64,000 nt of DNA from Aquimarina spinulae (GTDB lineage Bacteria; Bacteroidota; Bacteroidia; Flavobacteriales; Flavobacteriaceae), in contig NZ_CALSBP010000002.1 in assembly GCF_943373825.1 (NCBI RefSeq), positions 1 to 64,000 of the forward strand. Direction: 5' to 3'. Below, in pieces: positions 17,677-26,608 of the stretch; positions within the stretch are counted from its first letter, which is position 1; every line of letters begins with the position of its first letter. Made by a program: the position numbers and the translations under genes. Under the pieces are notes generated by a model that did no database searches, had not been told where the DNA came from, and saw only the letters and a program-made list of their open reading frames with translations.

Positions 17677-18534
17677 TTATTTTTTAGCTTCTATTAGTTT
17701 TTCTATTTCTGATAATCTATTAGATAAAGATTTTAATTCTTCAATTTCATTAGCTTGCTGCTTAATTTCTTTTTCTTGTTGAATCGTATAAAGTGTTAGT
17801 TCCTCTATTTTTTGTAGTAATTTAGCATCCATTGCTCCTAGAAGAATTCCATTTTTTTCTACTTCTTTAGCACTTGGAATATCTTTTAAATGTCCTTTTT
17901 CTTTGATGTGATTTTCTACTTCGATAAGTGTAGGAAGAGTATAATCTGTTTCAAAAACAAAATCTGACCAACCATTTGCTTCTACCATTATTTCGCGTGC
18001 ACCTATAGATCCTTCTACTGCTAGTTTATGTGCCCCCGTATTATTGGTTCCAATACCGACTTTTCCATTCGGAATTAAAAACTTATTCGCTCCATTTTCA
18101 AGACCTAGAATGAAATTAGTAAGGTTGGTGTTAAAACCCATATAAGCTTTACGAACTCCTGCTTTATTTTTCCATTGCGTATAGAGCCATTTGTCATCTA
18201 AGGTCTGAAATGTTGCTATAGCATCTGAAGTACTACTCGCGTAGAATGCTCCTCCATTAAGATGTAAATTTCCATTATTAACAGAAAATTTATTCGCTCC
18301 ATTTTCAAGACCTAAAATAAAATTAGTAAGACTCGGATCAAATCCCATATATGCCTTACGAACTCCTGACTTATTTTTCCACTGGGTATAAAGCCATTTG
18401 TCATCTAAAGTTTGAAATGTTGCTATCGCATCTGAAGTGCTTTTAACTGTTAATGTACCTTCAATTGTTTCGTTTTGAGCTTTTGAATTAAAACTTAATA
18501 TGATCAATCCGATTAGTAAAACTGTTTTTTTCAT
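17677..18534 (-). CDS. Repeat-containing secreted fibre-like protein A, first gene of the operon
   Basis: A 285-residue protein with a signal peptide (MKKTVLLIGLIILSF..., cleavage probably after SKAQ). Two 69-residue repeats follow, starting at residues 32 and 101, with TSDAIATFQTLDDKWLYTQW and ANKF motifs. VGIGTNNTGAHKLAVEGS leads to the conserved tail (AREIMVEANGWSDFVFE ... HLKDIPSAKEVEKNG) and a C-terminal coiled coil. The tail is almost identical to gene B while the repeats are unrelated, so these genes share ends and swap middles. The start follows the long leader with a terminator-like hairpin. Confidence 0.75.
   Translation of the reverse strand: MKKTVLLIGLIILSFNSKAQNETIEGTLTVKSTSDAIATFQTLDDKWLYTQWKNKSGVRKAYMGFDPSLTNFILGLENGANKFSVNNGNLHLNGGAFYASSTSDAIATFQTLDDKWLYTQWKNKAGVRKAYMGFNTNLTNFILGLENGANKFLIPNGKVGIGTNNTGAHKLAVEGSIGAREIMVEANGWSDFVFETDYTLPTLIEVENHIKEKGHLKDIPSAKEVEKNGILLGAMDAKLLQKIEELTLYTIQQEKEIKQQANEIEELKSLSNRLSEIEKLIEAKK
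18028..18441. repeat. Two tandem 207-bp repeats inside fibre gene A
   Basis: Residues 32-100 and 101-169 are encoded by two similar 207-base units, more diverged from each other than the repeats of genes B and C. The best conserved stretch covers the DDKWLYTQWKNK coding region. Confidence 0.75.
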
Positions 18535-18745
18535 TTTATGTAATTTTAAGTTGGTTTTAAGATTATTGTTACGTTACATTTTGGCATAAAAAAACCCCAT
18601 AACAGAATTCTTTCGAATCCTGATTATGAGGTAATTTTCAATAAATATAGAATATAATAAGACTAAAGAACCTTAGCTTACGGTTATTGTTATGTTAATT
18701 TTTTATGATCATATTTAGGTTATCTGAATGCATTACTAAATTTAG
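18520..18745. repeat. Duplicated leader of the fibre operon, copy 2
   Basis: Intact counterpart of 12600-12812. It makes up most of the 308-base gap between the fibre operon and the large surface-protein gene. Past about 18745 the two copies have nothing in common, which sets the other boundary of the tandem unit. The last 95 bases before 18843 show no feature. Confidence 0.75.
18588..18628 (-). terminator. Terminator or attenuator hairpin ahead of the fibre operon
   Basis: On the minus strand, CATAATCAGGATTC (from 18628), loop GAAA and GAATTCTGTTATG pair with one bulge, followed by GGG and seven T. It may end transcripts of the gene at 18843-22547, whose stop lies 215 bases upstream. Alternatively it may act as an attenuator in the fibre leader. 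Its conservation in both copies of the duplicated leader keeps both readings open. Confidence 0.65.
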
Positions 18746-18842
18746 AATATCACATAGCTGTAGCACTATTTGATGTTCATGAAAGGAAATTATTAACTAG
18801 GTTATTTCAAGCTTAAAAAAACTTCTAAAGACTGTAAAAACC

Positions 18843-21800
18843 CTATAAGCTCATCCCAAAACCAAATGTAAATCGTAGTCCATCATCACTAGAGAATACT
18901 CCTAACTGTCCCCCGATAGCATCCATGGCATTAAGCCAAATGCCTCCACCTACAGAATCATGCCACTGATCAGAATCTTCACCATCTAACCACACTCTCC
19001 CAATATCATAGCCCCCAAAGACTCCTAATTGTAGCGGTAATAAACCTGTTTTAAATTTATTAAAACTATATCTTAAATCTCCAGTAAATGCTAATGCACT
19101 TTCACCGGTAAAACGTTCTTCTCTATATCCCCTCAACCCTTTTGTACCTCCCAGATTAGCACCTTGGTAAAACTCAAAACCATCACCAAGATTGATTTCT
19201 GCAATCACATCTGTCTTAAGTACTAATCTTCGATCTCGAGTAATCGAATTATAAAAACCTAATCTTGGATAAATATATCCATATGTTCTATTCGAATCTT
19301 CTACATTTGTTCTAACACCTGTTTGCAGTTTAAACAACATTCCTCTGGTAGGATTAATATCATTATCATAGCTTTCGAACTTATACATTACATCTAGGTT
19401 CGTAAAATATTTTCTTTCAAAAAAAACAGGGTCTGCAGTTACAAAATCCAAGCCAGAAGTAACAAACCTATCTTGTGTATCTTGAACCTCTATCCCTTCA
19501 AATGCTGCTTTAATCGAAAATTCGTTACCATAATTATCTCTTTTAGAAACTCCTAATCCAAATGACCAAATTCCCATCTTAACTCTATTATAATCCATAT
19601 CTAGTTCCTCATCTGGATTAATAGTATTGTTTCCGAATCCAAAAAAGTTTTGTGCAAAATTCTCACTTGTATATACTGCATCAATAAGAAAATTCCAGTT
19701 ACCTAATGCTTTTACAAATTCTCCTGAGTATGATAAATCATAACCTTCTGTCTGAAAATAATATGCAGCTCTTACTCTATGTTTACTGTGGTATGGGTTA
19801 TTTTTAAATCCATTTATTGTATATACATCTGTTACATTAATGTTGAGTCCATCATCCGGATTAAAACCAATAAAAGGAGTTACAGTATTGGTTTTACCTA
19901 CATATTTATTATAATCATAAAGATTATAGTCATAAATGTTACTTAATATAAATTTTGCGCCACCTTTTTTCTCTATAGTATTAGGTTTTGATTTATGATC
20001 ATAGATTTTTACTTTTCTTCCATTCTCTATTGCATATGTATCATTATTTTGACCACCTACAATTCGAATTTTTATCAAGTTTTTTCCTTTTCCCTTTACA
20101 ACAAATCGATCGTCATCATCCAACCCATAAATCCAAATTTCTTTAGTTTCTTTAGCAGTAAAACTTCTACTACTATATGGTTTTTGTTTTTCATCTCCTT
20201 TTATTCTCGAAATCTTTATCGTTGTTTTTCCTTCTTCTCTAAGTATTTCAAAAAGATCATCTTTATCTGTTCCTTTAATAATGACATGTTTTGAAAGATA
20301 TGTATAGTAACGATTAGCGATATCTTCAATATTATCTCTTCTAAGTTTAAGATTTCTTTTTATTTTTTCTACTACCTCATCTTGAAGGTTATCCGGGAGA
20401 TTAGTAAATGCTTTTTCAATATCGGTGTCAGAAAGGTTTTCTTTAATATATTTTGCTTGTTCTATCCATATTTCTTTTCCCGAATTCTGAGTTAATGTTC
20501 TATCTAATGGCAATCCTGATTGATTAATCCATCTCACTTTTTTAAGTTTTCCATCATATACCTGAAACTTACGAACTAATGGAACCACGAATTTTACAAC
20601 ATCCATAAGTATTCCATCATAATTAGAAAAAACCTGATCTCTATCTCTAGGGATAGGCCTGTACTCTTTACCGTTTTTGGTATCAAATCGAGCCCATCTC
20701 CATTGATCAGAATGGCGATCCCAATCTCCTAAGATCATATCAAAGAGCCTGGTTCTTATATAGTGCTCTTCGTCCATTTGATATTTTTCGTCTTTCCTTA
20801 GTCTACTTAACAAATCATCTGTACTTTCGATATCGTCAGGGTTTCCAAAAGTAACCTCGTCTTTATATTCTTTTCCTGGTCGTTCTTCTAAAAAATATAT
20901 TTCATCACCAAAACTTTCATTGTATTTACCCAATGCAGGATGTTTTGGAATATAATACAACTTAGGATTTGCATGATATACTCCTATAGCATCAGCCAAT
21001 GTACCAACAGTTAAAAACGCATAAGGGTAGCTAGATGTATAGAAATCTGAAAGGAGATCTTCTGTAAACGTATCATCAAACCCACCTTCGAGATATGTAT
21101 ATTTAAATACTCCTTTCTGTAAAAATTGTGTAACACTTTTACGCATTGCTCTAAGGCTATAGCGCTTTCCATCTTTATCGATAAGACGTAGCGATCTTGT
21201 CACCTGTCCTCCTCCTTGTCTATCAATAGTAAAACCTCCCATTAAGGTATCTAAAGTAGCCACAGGAACTTTTATATCGGTTCCGTACACATACCGATAG
21301 TGATCACCCCACATCGATTGATACAATTTTGATTTTTTTACTTCATCTTTAGTATAAATTGAAGCCGAAACTTCTGGTTCAAAAGAATTCTTAACATTAC
21401 TAAAATCATATTCTTTTTCTTTTTGATGAACTATAGTTTGATATACCAATTTTGGGTTTCCGTTATCATTTCCGAAAAAGCGAACATTAGAAGAACCATC
21501 TTTATATACATCTAATATTGCAAAGCCCTGTCCCGGGTATGCAAACAATCCGTCTTTCCCTAAAGAAACCGATGAAACCTTGGATCCAGAACCTGATACA
21601 ATTTGTTTTAACCCATCACTATCGATATACTGCAAGGAGTGTTCATGGCCCGAAACAAAAACTGCCTTATCCAAATCCCTTGTCATTGTAGATAGTCTTC
21701 TCATTAATTTATTATAACGAACATTAGATAAATCTTGCGTAGAAATTCCTCCCTGAGATCGTATCTGAGCGGCTAATGAACCCAAAACCGGAAGAGGTAT

Positions 21801-22547
21801 TTTCTTTTTTGAAGGAAAAATATGTTTATCAAAGCTATATTTCCCTCCATGTATACCATTCGTAAACATGGGGTGATGCATTGCTATAAGGATAGTTTTC
21901 TTACTATGTTTTTTTAATTCACCCTCTACCTCAAGAAAGAATTTTTCACGAGTCTTAATTTCACAATTGTCATTTATCGTTGGATTCTTATCCCAATTCG
22001 CCAAATACCACTGCGTATCTAAAATCAACAAATGCACTTTATCACTAATTTCTACGCTTTCGACAGGACACCCTTTTGCAGGCAAAAAAGCTTTTTTATT
22101 GTCCATTTTTTTGGTTATATACCGCTCTTGCCGACGTAAACCTTCTACCCCATTAGCATACCAATCATGATTTCCCGGAATAAAAATAACATCTCCATCA
22201 AAACCCTTAGTTGCTTCAATTTGAGCATCTATCCTATGTTCTCCCAGAGCTCTTTCGGGAGATTCTTTTTTGGGCATTCCTTTTTGATAAATATTATCCC
22301 CTAAAAAAATAAGATAATCGTCTTTTGTTTTTGCAGTATCCAATACTTTTTTAAGAATCGAAAGTCCTTCTGTACTCTCTTTCATTTTGGCATTTCCAGC
22401 ATCTCCCACCAGATAAAACGTCTTTTCTATAGTAGCACTAGGTAATGTTTGAGTAAAATTTTCGACTTTATATTGAGGAGCGTATGTTGCACATGAACTG
22501 AGTAATAAAGCAACACAAATAATTAGAATCTTATTATATTTATTCAT
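18843..22547 (-). CDS. Surface lipoprotein: metallophosphoesterase, kinase-like middle region, outer-membrane barrel
   Basis: A 1234-residue protein with a lipoprotein signal (LLLSSC, Cys19). Residues about 43-305 form a calcineurin-type metallophosphoesterase: GDAGN (48-52), GDN (83-85), GNHD (125-128), HH (224-225), GHEH (300-303). Residues about 430-700 contain GDWDRHSDQWRW (607-618) and RPIPRDRDQVF (630-640). These look like the catalytic loop and metal-binding segment of atypical kinases (HipA, CotH, FAM20 type). From about 890 the sequence is a BamA/TamA-like beta-barrel with GGTKGLRGY near the end and a final FTFGFGMSL strand. Expected location: outer membrane. The phosphoesterase and barrel calls are firm; the kinase-like call is my reading of motifs. 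It is transcribed away from the HD/Pycsar-type gene with 56 bases between them. Confidence 0.82.
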   Translation of the reverse strand: MNKYNKILIICVALLLSSCATYAPQYKVENFTQTLPSATIEKTFYLVGDAGNAKMKESTEGLSILKKVLDTAKTKDDYLIFLGDNIYQKGMPKKESPERALGEHRIDAQIEATKGFDGDVIFIPGNHDWYANGVEGLRRQERYITKKMDNKKAFLPAKGCPVESVEISDKVHLLILDTQWYLANWDKNPTINDNCEIKTREKFFLEVEGELKKHSKKTILIAMHHPMFTNGIHGGKYSFDKHIFPSKKKIPLPVLGSLAAQIRSQGGISTQDLSNVRYNKLMRRLSTMTRDLDKAVFVSGHEHSLQYIDSDGLKQIVSGSGSKVSSVSLGKDGLFAYPGQGFAILDVYKDGSSNVRFFGNDNGNPKLVYQTIVHQKEKEYDFSNVKNSFEPEVSASIYTKDEVKKSKLYQSMWGDHYRYVYGTDIKVPVATLDTLMGGFTIDRQGGGQVTRSLRLIDKDGKRYSLRAMRKSVTQFLQKGVFKYTYLEGGFDDTFTEDLLSDFYTSSYPYAFLTVGTLADAIGVYHANPKLYYIPKHPALGKYNESFGDEIYFLEERPGKEYKDEVTFGNPDDIESTDDLLSRLRKDEKYQMDEEHYIRTRLFDMILGDWDRHSDQWRWARFDTKNGKEYRPIPRDRDQVFSNYDGILMDVVKFVVPLVRKFQVYDGKLKKVRWINQSGLPLDRTLTQNSGKEIWIEQAKYIKENLSDTDIEKAFTNLPDNLQDEVVEKIKRNLKLRRDNIEDIANRYYTYLSKHVIIKGTDKDDLFEILREEGKTTIKISRIKGDEKQKPYSSRSFTAKETKEIWIYGLDDDDRFVVKGKGKNLIKIRIVGGQNNDTYAIENGRKVKIYDHKSKPNTIEKKGGAKFILSNIYDYNLYDYNKYVGKTNTVTPFIGFNPDDGLNINVTDVYTINGFKNNPYHSKHRVRAAYYFQTEGYDLSYSGEFVKALGNWNFLIDAVYTSENFAQNFFGFGNNTINPDEELDMDYNRVKMGIWSFGLGVSKRDNYGNEFSIKAAFEGIEVQDTQDRFVTSGLDFVTADPVFFERKYFTNLDVMYKFESYDNDINPTRGMLFKLQTGVRTNVEDSNRTYGYIYPRLGFYNSITRDRRLVLKTDVIAEINLGDGFEFYQGANLGGTKGLRGYREERFTGESALAFTGDLRYSFNKFKTGLLPLQLGVFGGYDIGRVWLDGEDSDQWHDSVGGGIWLNAMDAIGGQLGVFSSDDGLRFTFGFGMSL

Positions 22548-22603
22548 TGTTTGAAGTACAATCTCTTTTTTTTAATTATTTTGGTTATCGAAAAATTAAA
22601 AGT

Positions 22604-23785
22604 ATGTCTTCTCTACTAGAAAAAACAGATCATTTCGTTTTGGAACTTTTTGAAAAAGAGCTCCCTAACTCTTGTATCTACCATAATTACGATCATACCA
22701 AAAGAGTATTTAAAAGTACAAAAGAAATTATTGATAACACTAATTTATCTGATGAAGATAAAGAAGTTTTATTGCTTACTGCATTGTTACATGACACCGG
22801 GTACTCTAAAAGTTCTAAAGATCATGAAGAACATAGCGTAGAGATAGCCAAAGATTTTTTAAGTCAACAAAATGTTTCTCAAGAGATTATAAATCAAGTT
22901 TCGGAACAGATTATGGCGACCAAAATGGAGCATGTCCCTACTAATCTTATGGAAGAAATTATACGGGATGCCGATGCTTCTCATTTTGCAAAAGACTATT
23001 ATGGAGAAACAAGCGAACTGTTAAGGTGTGAATTTAAACTTAATGCCATTAAAGATTTAACTCCTTCTGATTGGCTAAAGGCTAATATTGATCTATTTAA
23101 AAACAAACATCAGTATTATACAGAGTATGCTATCTCTCATTGGAAACCAAAAAAAGAAGAAAATCTTACCAAAATGTTGGAAGAACAAGCGAAACTAAAA
23201 AAGGAAAAGAAACAAGAAAAGGAAAAATTAAAAAAAATACTAAGAGAAGAAAACCCCGAAAAAGGAATACAAACTTTATTTAGAGTTACCTTAAGGAATC
23301 ATATGAAACTAAGTGATATTGCTGATACAAAAGCCAATATATTACTTTCTGTAAATGCTATTATTATATCTCTCGCGTTATCAAATCTTATACCTAAGCT
23401 AGATAACCCCTCTAATCAATATCTGATATATCCAACTTTGATATTTATCCTATTTTGTATCGCTTCTATAGTATTATCTGTATTAGCAACACGTCCTAAT
23501 ATAACAAGTGGGGAGTTTACTCGTAAAGAAATAGAAGAAAAGAAAGTTAACTTATTATTTTTCGGAAATTTTCATAAAATGCCATTAGATGAATATAAAT
23601 CGGCAATGACAGATCTAATGAATGATAAAGAATACATCTATGATACGATGATAAAAGATCTTTACTTTTTAGGTAAAGTTTTGCATAAAAAATACAAAAT
23701 CTTAAGGGTTACATATACCGTTTTTATGATAGGGATTATAACCTCTGTTATTTCATTTATTTTTGCCTTTAACTCACTACAATAG
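22604..23785 (+). CDS. HD-domain protein fused to a Pycsar effector-type (DUF5706) membrane domain
   Basis: I use ATG 22604 (MSSLLEKTDHF), giving 393 residues; an upstream in-frame ATG at 22547 overlaps the divergent gene start and adds nothing recognisable. Residues about 20-180 are an HD phosphohydrolase domain: H31, H63-D64 (LLHDTGYS), H74/H77 and D122/D124. A charged coiled coil (about 185-220) follows. Residues about 225-392 match the Pycsar effector membrane family (DUF5706): LSDIADTKANILLSVNA, membrane helices near 246-262, 275-296 and 369-389, and FFGNFHKM. In anti-phage Pycsar systems such a membrane effector is triggered by cyclic UMP or CMP from a neighbouring cyclase. No cyclase gene is seen here. 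Confidence 0.82.
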   Translation: MSSLLEKTDHFVLELFEKELPNSCIYHNYDHTKRVFKSTKEIIDNTNLSDEDKEVLLLTALLHDTGYSKSSKDHEEHSVEIAKDFLSQQNVSQEIINQVSEQIMATKMEHVPTNLMEEIIRDADASHFAKDYYGETSELLRCEFKLNAIKDLTPSDWLKANIDLFKNKHQYYTEYAISHWKPKKEENLTKMLEEQAKLKKEKKQEKEKLKKILREENPEKGIQTLFRVTLRNHMKLSDIADTKANILLSVNAIIISLALSNLIPKLDNPSNQYLIYPTLIFILFCIASIVLSVLATRPNITSGEFTRKEIEEKKVNLLFFGNFHKMPLDEYKSAMTDLMNDKEYIYDTMIKDLYFLGKVLHKKYKILRVTYTVFMIGIITSVISFIFAFNSLQ

Positions 23786-23869
23786 ATAATTTGGTAGGTG
23801 GCATACTATACCTTTATAACATATGCTAATGCTATAAAAAGATAATCATCAGGAATAACGCTTCCTGAT

Positions 23870-26233
23870 TTAATTAATTTCTTTCATCAAATCTTCATAT
23901 GTATAGTATTCTTTATCTTGTTCACTCTTATGATAAAGAATATTAACTCGTAGTGCTTTTAACCCAGTAACCCCCTGAAGATTATCTAATTCTACAATCT
24001 CAATTTCTTCTTCGAGGTAATTCTTAGATTGCAGGAAATTAAGATATTTGATATATTCTCTTTCATCAGAGCGTTGAGAATAGATAATCACCAATTTACC
24101 TTTTTCTGTAACTCGCTGATCTGTACCTTTGATTTTAGATTTATCTACACGTTTTTTTACAACTTCGTACCTTGCATTATAGGTTCCATCAACATCAAAT
24201 CTTTTTTCATCCATTCTAAACCTAACTGATAAAGAAGAATTAAATACCAAAACCATAGAAGCTACATCCAGTGCAATAGGCAAATCTTTTTTCATTTGAT
24301 AATATGCATTTTCCATTTCGCACATAATCTGCAACTGCCATAATCTGAGGTTGTACAAATACACTTTATTAAAGCTTTCTTGTTTTGTTATCGATTCTCC
24401 GATATACATATTATGCTCTACCCCATCAGATTTGAAACGTTCAAAATAATGTGGATACATTCCTTGTGCTTCATCTTGCTTTTGATCTAATAAAGATGCC
24501 ATCTTTTTATTGATAAGCATAACAGATTCATCATAAGCTTTACGATGTTTATATACTGTTTTTATAACTTTATCCAGCATATTATCATATTGATCAATAA
24601 GTGTATCGAGCTCAACGTTTTTTTGTTTAAGGTGCTTAAACAGTGGTGTAATTTCTTTTTTAATAAAGTTTAAAATTTTCTGTTCACTATCTACTTGCAA
24701 TTGTTCTGTTATAGAATTAATATATCGATTTGTTCTATATTTTAATTGTTCATAAATAGGTAACGGATCTGATTCTATCACTTTATTAATTACTTTAGCA
24801 ATTCCTTTAAGCTGTAACACCAAATCTTTTTGTATGGCTTGGTTACGGGCCTCAGAAGAACCTTTTATATCAATTTGCCCATATAATGGGTATACATTTT
24901 CAAAAACAACTTCTCTAAATGATACAGGGTTTTCATCCACCATAGCACGCATAAATCGTTTTGCTTCTTGTTTAAACTTCCAATGTACGCTAGGGTGAAT
25001 CGAGGTGCATTCTTGCTGGATAATCAACTCTAACTCATTCTCTGTTTTGGATTTAGAACGTAGAACAGAATCCACCAAATATGGCATAACATCCTGTAAT
25101 TTATTAGCATTAATACTATTCAATTCATGAACATTAGGCGATACGATTTCTAAAATACCTAGTAATTTATTACCGCTTTTTATAGGAGCAAGTATTGCAC
25201 TATTAATGCCTTGAGCTACCAGATTTTTATACATGATCTGATCTTTAGCTAACTTTTGATATTTTTTTACATCAGAAATAGCAAAATATGTAAACTCTTC
25301 AAAAAGATAATGATATGTCCCATCACATAGTGCAGATTCACAACAATCAGAATATTTATCGTACAAAATATAACTATCTATATCCTTAAAAGGTACTCTT
25401 TCTAATACTTCTTCTTCTGGATTATAGCTAGAAAATCCGACTTTAATTTCGTGTAAATTGAATATTGCTCTAAAAATTTGTTGAAAACTACCAACAAAAT
25501 CACCCTGTGTTTTATCATATTTAATAAGGCTGGTTTTGAAGTCAGACAACGAAACATCTGTTGTAACATCAAACATATTTGCAATAACCACACCTTTAAA
25601 AAGCCAACTATGTGGTGGGAATTTTTCCTTCCAGATATCTACATTGTCAAAATTATCTAGTAATTCTGCCACATCCTCATCTGTAATATCTTTGGCTCTA
25701 TCTGTTTTTATAATATCTATAAAATCTCCATTATACATGATTCTGTAATGCCTCATTATCCCGATAGCATCAGGAATATCATAAAAGAAAGGTCTTCTAA
25801 AATCAATATTATATCCATAATAAATACTCAAAACCATACTACATCCCATGATGTAATAATGATTCTGATCAAAGTTTTTAATCTGAGGTTCAAAATCTTT
25901 ACCTGCAGTGGCTATTATATTTTGATAACGTTGAGATGATTTTAATACTGTATTATGAAAAGGTATTGTAGCAATCTTTATTTCATTTTGCTGTAGAATT
26001 TGTGCAAAAGAATCTTCTAATATCAAATCAATCTGAGGTAACAATTCATTTATTCTCGTTTCCTCCTTTATCCCTTCTTCTAATTCAGGATATTCTTTTG
26101 CAATTTCTAAAACTCGTGAAGCTCTCTCCTTAACAAGTTCATTACCATTTTTGAACAATTCTCTGTAATGTTCAAAAAACTTTGAAAAACTAATCGATAT
26201 GTCTAATGGAAAATCTTGCTCTAAACCCCTCAT
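23870..26233 (-). CDS. GAF-domain-containing protein, helical, unknown role
   Basis: I take ATG 26233 (MRGLEQDFPLD), 787 residues; a frame extension to 26275 exists but has no family-like sequence. The N-terminal 260 residues are mostly helical and include FRRPFFYDIPDAIGIMRHY. Residues about 265-400 resemble a GAF sensor domain (YFAISDVKKYQKLAKD, SAILAPIKSGNKLLGILEI). The rest is helical with a final alpha/beta segment (KGKLVIIYSQRSDEREY). There are no membrane helices and no kinase or cyclase motifs. It is convergent with the HD/Pycsar-type gene, with 84 bases between stops. I recall similar GAF proteins of this size in Flavobacteriaceae, but no known function. Confidence 0.6.
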   Translation of the reverse strand: MRGLEQDFPLDISISFSKFFEHYRELFKNGNELVKERASRVLEIAKEYPELEEGIKEETRINELLPQIDLILEDSFAQILQQNEIKIATIPFHNTVLKSSQRYQNIIATAGKDFEPQIKNFDQNHYYIMGCSMVLSIYYGYNIDFRRPFFYDIPDAIGIMRHYRIMYNGDFIDIIKTDRAKDITDEDVAELLDNFDNVDIWKEKFPPHSWLFKGVVIANMFDVTTDVSLSDFKTSLIKYDKTQGDFVGSFQQIFRAIFNLHEIKVGFSSYNPEEEVLERVPFKDIDSYILYDKYSDCCESALCDGTYHYLFEEFTYFAISDVKKYQKLAKDQIMYKNLVAQGINSAILAPIKSGNKLLGILEIVSPNVHELNSINANKLQDVMPYLVDSVLRSKSKTENELELIIQQECTSIHPSVHWKFKQEAKRFMRAMVDENPVSFREVVFENVYPLYGQIDIKGSSEARNQAIQKDLVLQLKGIAKVINKVIESDPLPIYEQLKYRTNRYINSITEQLQVDSEQKILNFIKKEITPLFKHLKQKNVELDTLIDQYDNMLDKVIKTVYKHRKAYDESVMLINKKMASLLDQKQDEAQGMYPHYFERFKSDGVEHNMYIGESITKQESFNKVYLYNLRLWQLQIMCEMENAYYQMKKDLPIALDVASMVLVFNSSLSVRFRMDEKRFDVDGTYNARYEVVKKRVDKSKIKGTDQRVTEKGKLVIIYSQRSDEREYIKYLNFLQSKNYLEEEIEIVELDNLQGVTGLKALRVNILYHKSEQDKEYYTYEDLMKEIN

Positions 26234-26608
26234 GTCTGCTCTTTTCTGGTCGTTTACAAAAATAATACAAACCAAATTGTATCACTAGATATTAACAATT
26301 AATTAAACCATAATTTTAAATCTAGCAAATTTACGTGGTTGTTATATCTGACGAATACAGTTATAAAACTTGGACAACAAATCAAGGCAAAATTGATTTT
26401 TGTCATATCCCTCTTCATAAATTTATATGTATTAACTATTTAAGTTAGACTAAAAGTTATGGGAATTTGTTACATAAAAGGTACAAATTTTCTTTTAATT
26501 CTATATCTATAGCAAATATCCTTTAACAATTCTTTTTATCTACAACGTTAATTTTTGGAGTATATACTTTGGATTCTTTATTTTTACGATCAAATAATCC
26601 AAATTACT
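26234..26608. other. Divergent intergenic region, no gene
   Basis: 375 bases between the GAF-protein gene (minus) and the TlpA-like gene (plus). It is very AT-rich and must contain both promoters. A TTAATTTTTGG near 26550 is a weak -7 candidate for the plus-strand gene, without a clear TTG partner. Nothing else is recognisable. Confidence 0.4.
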
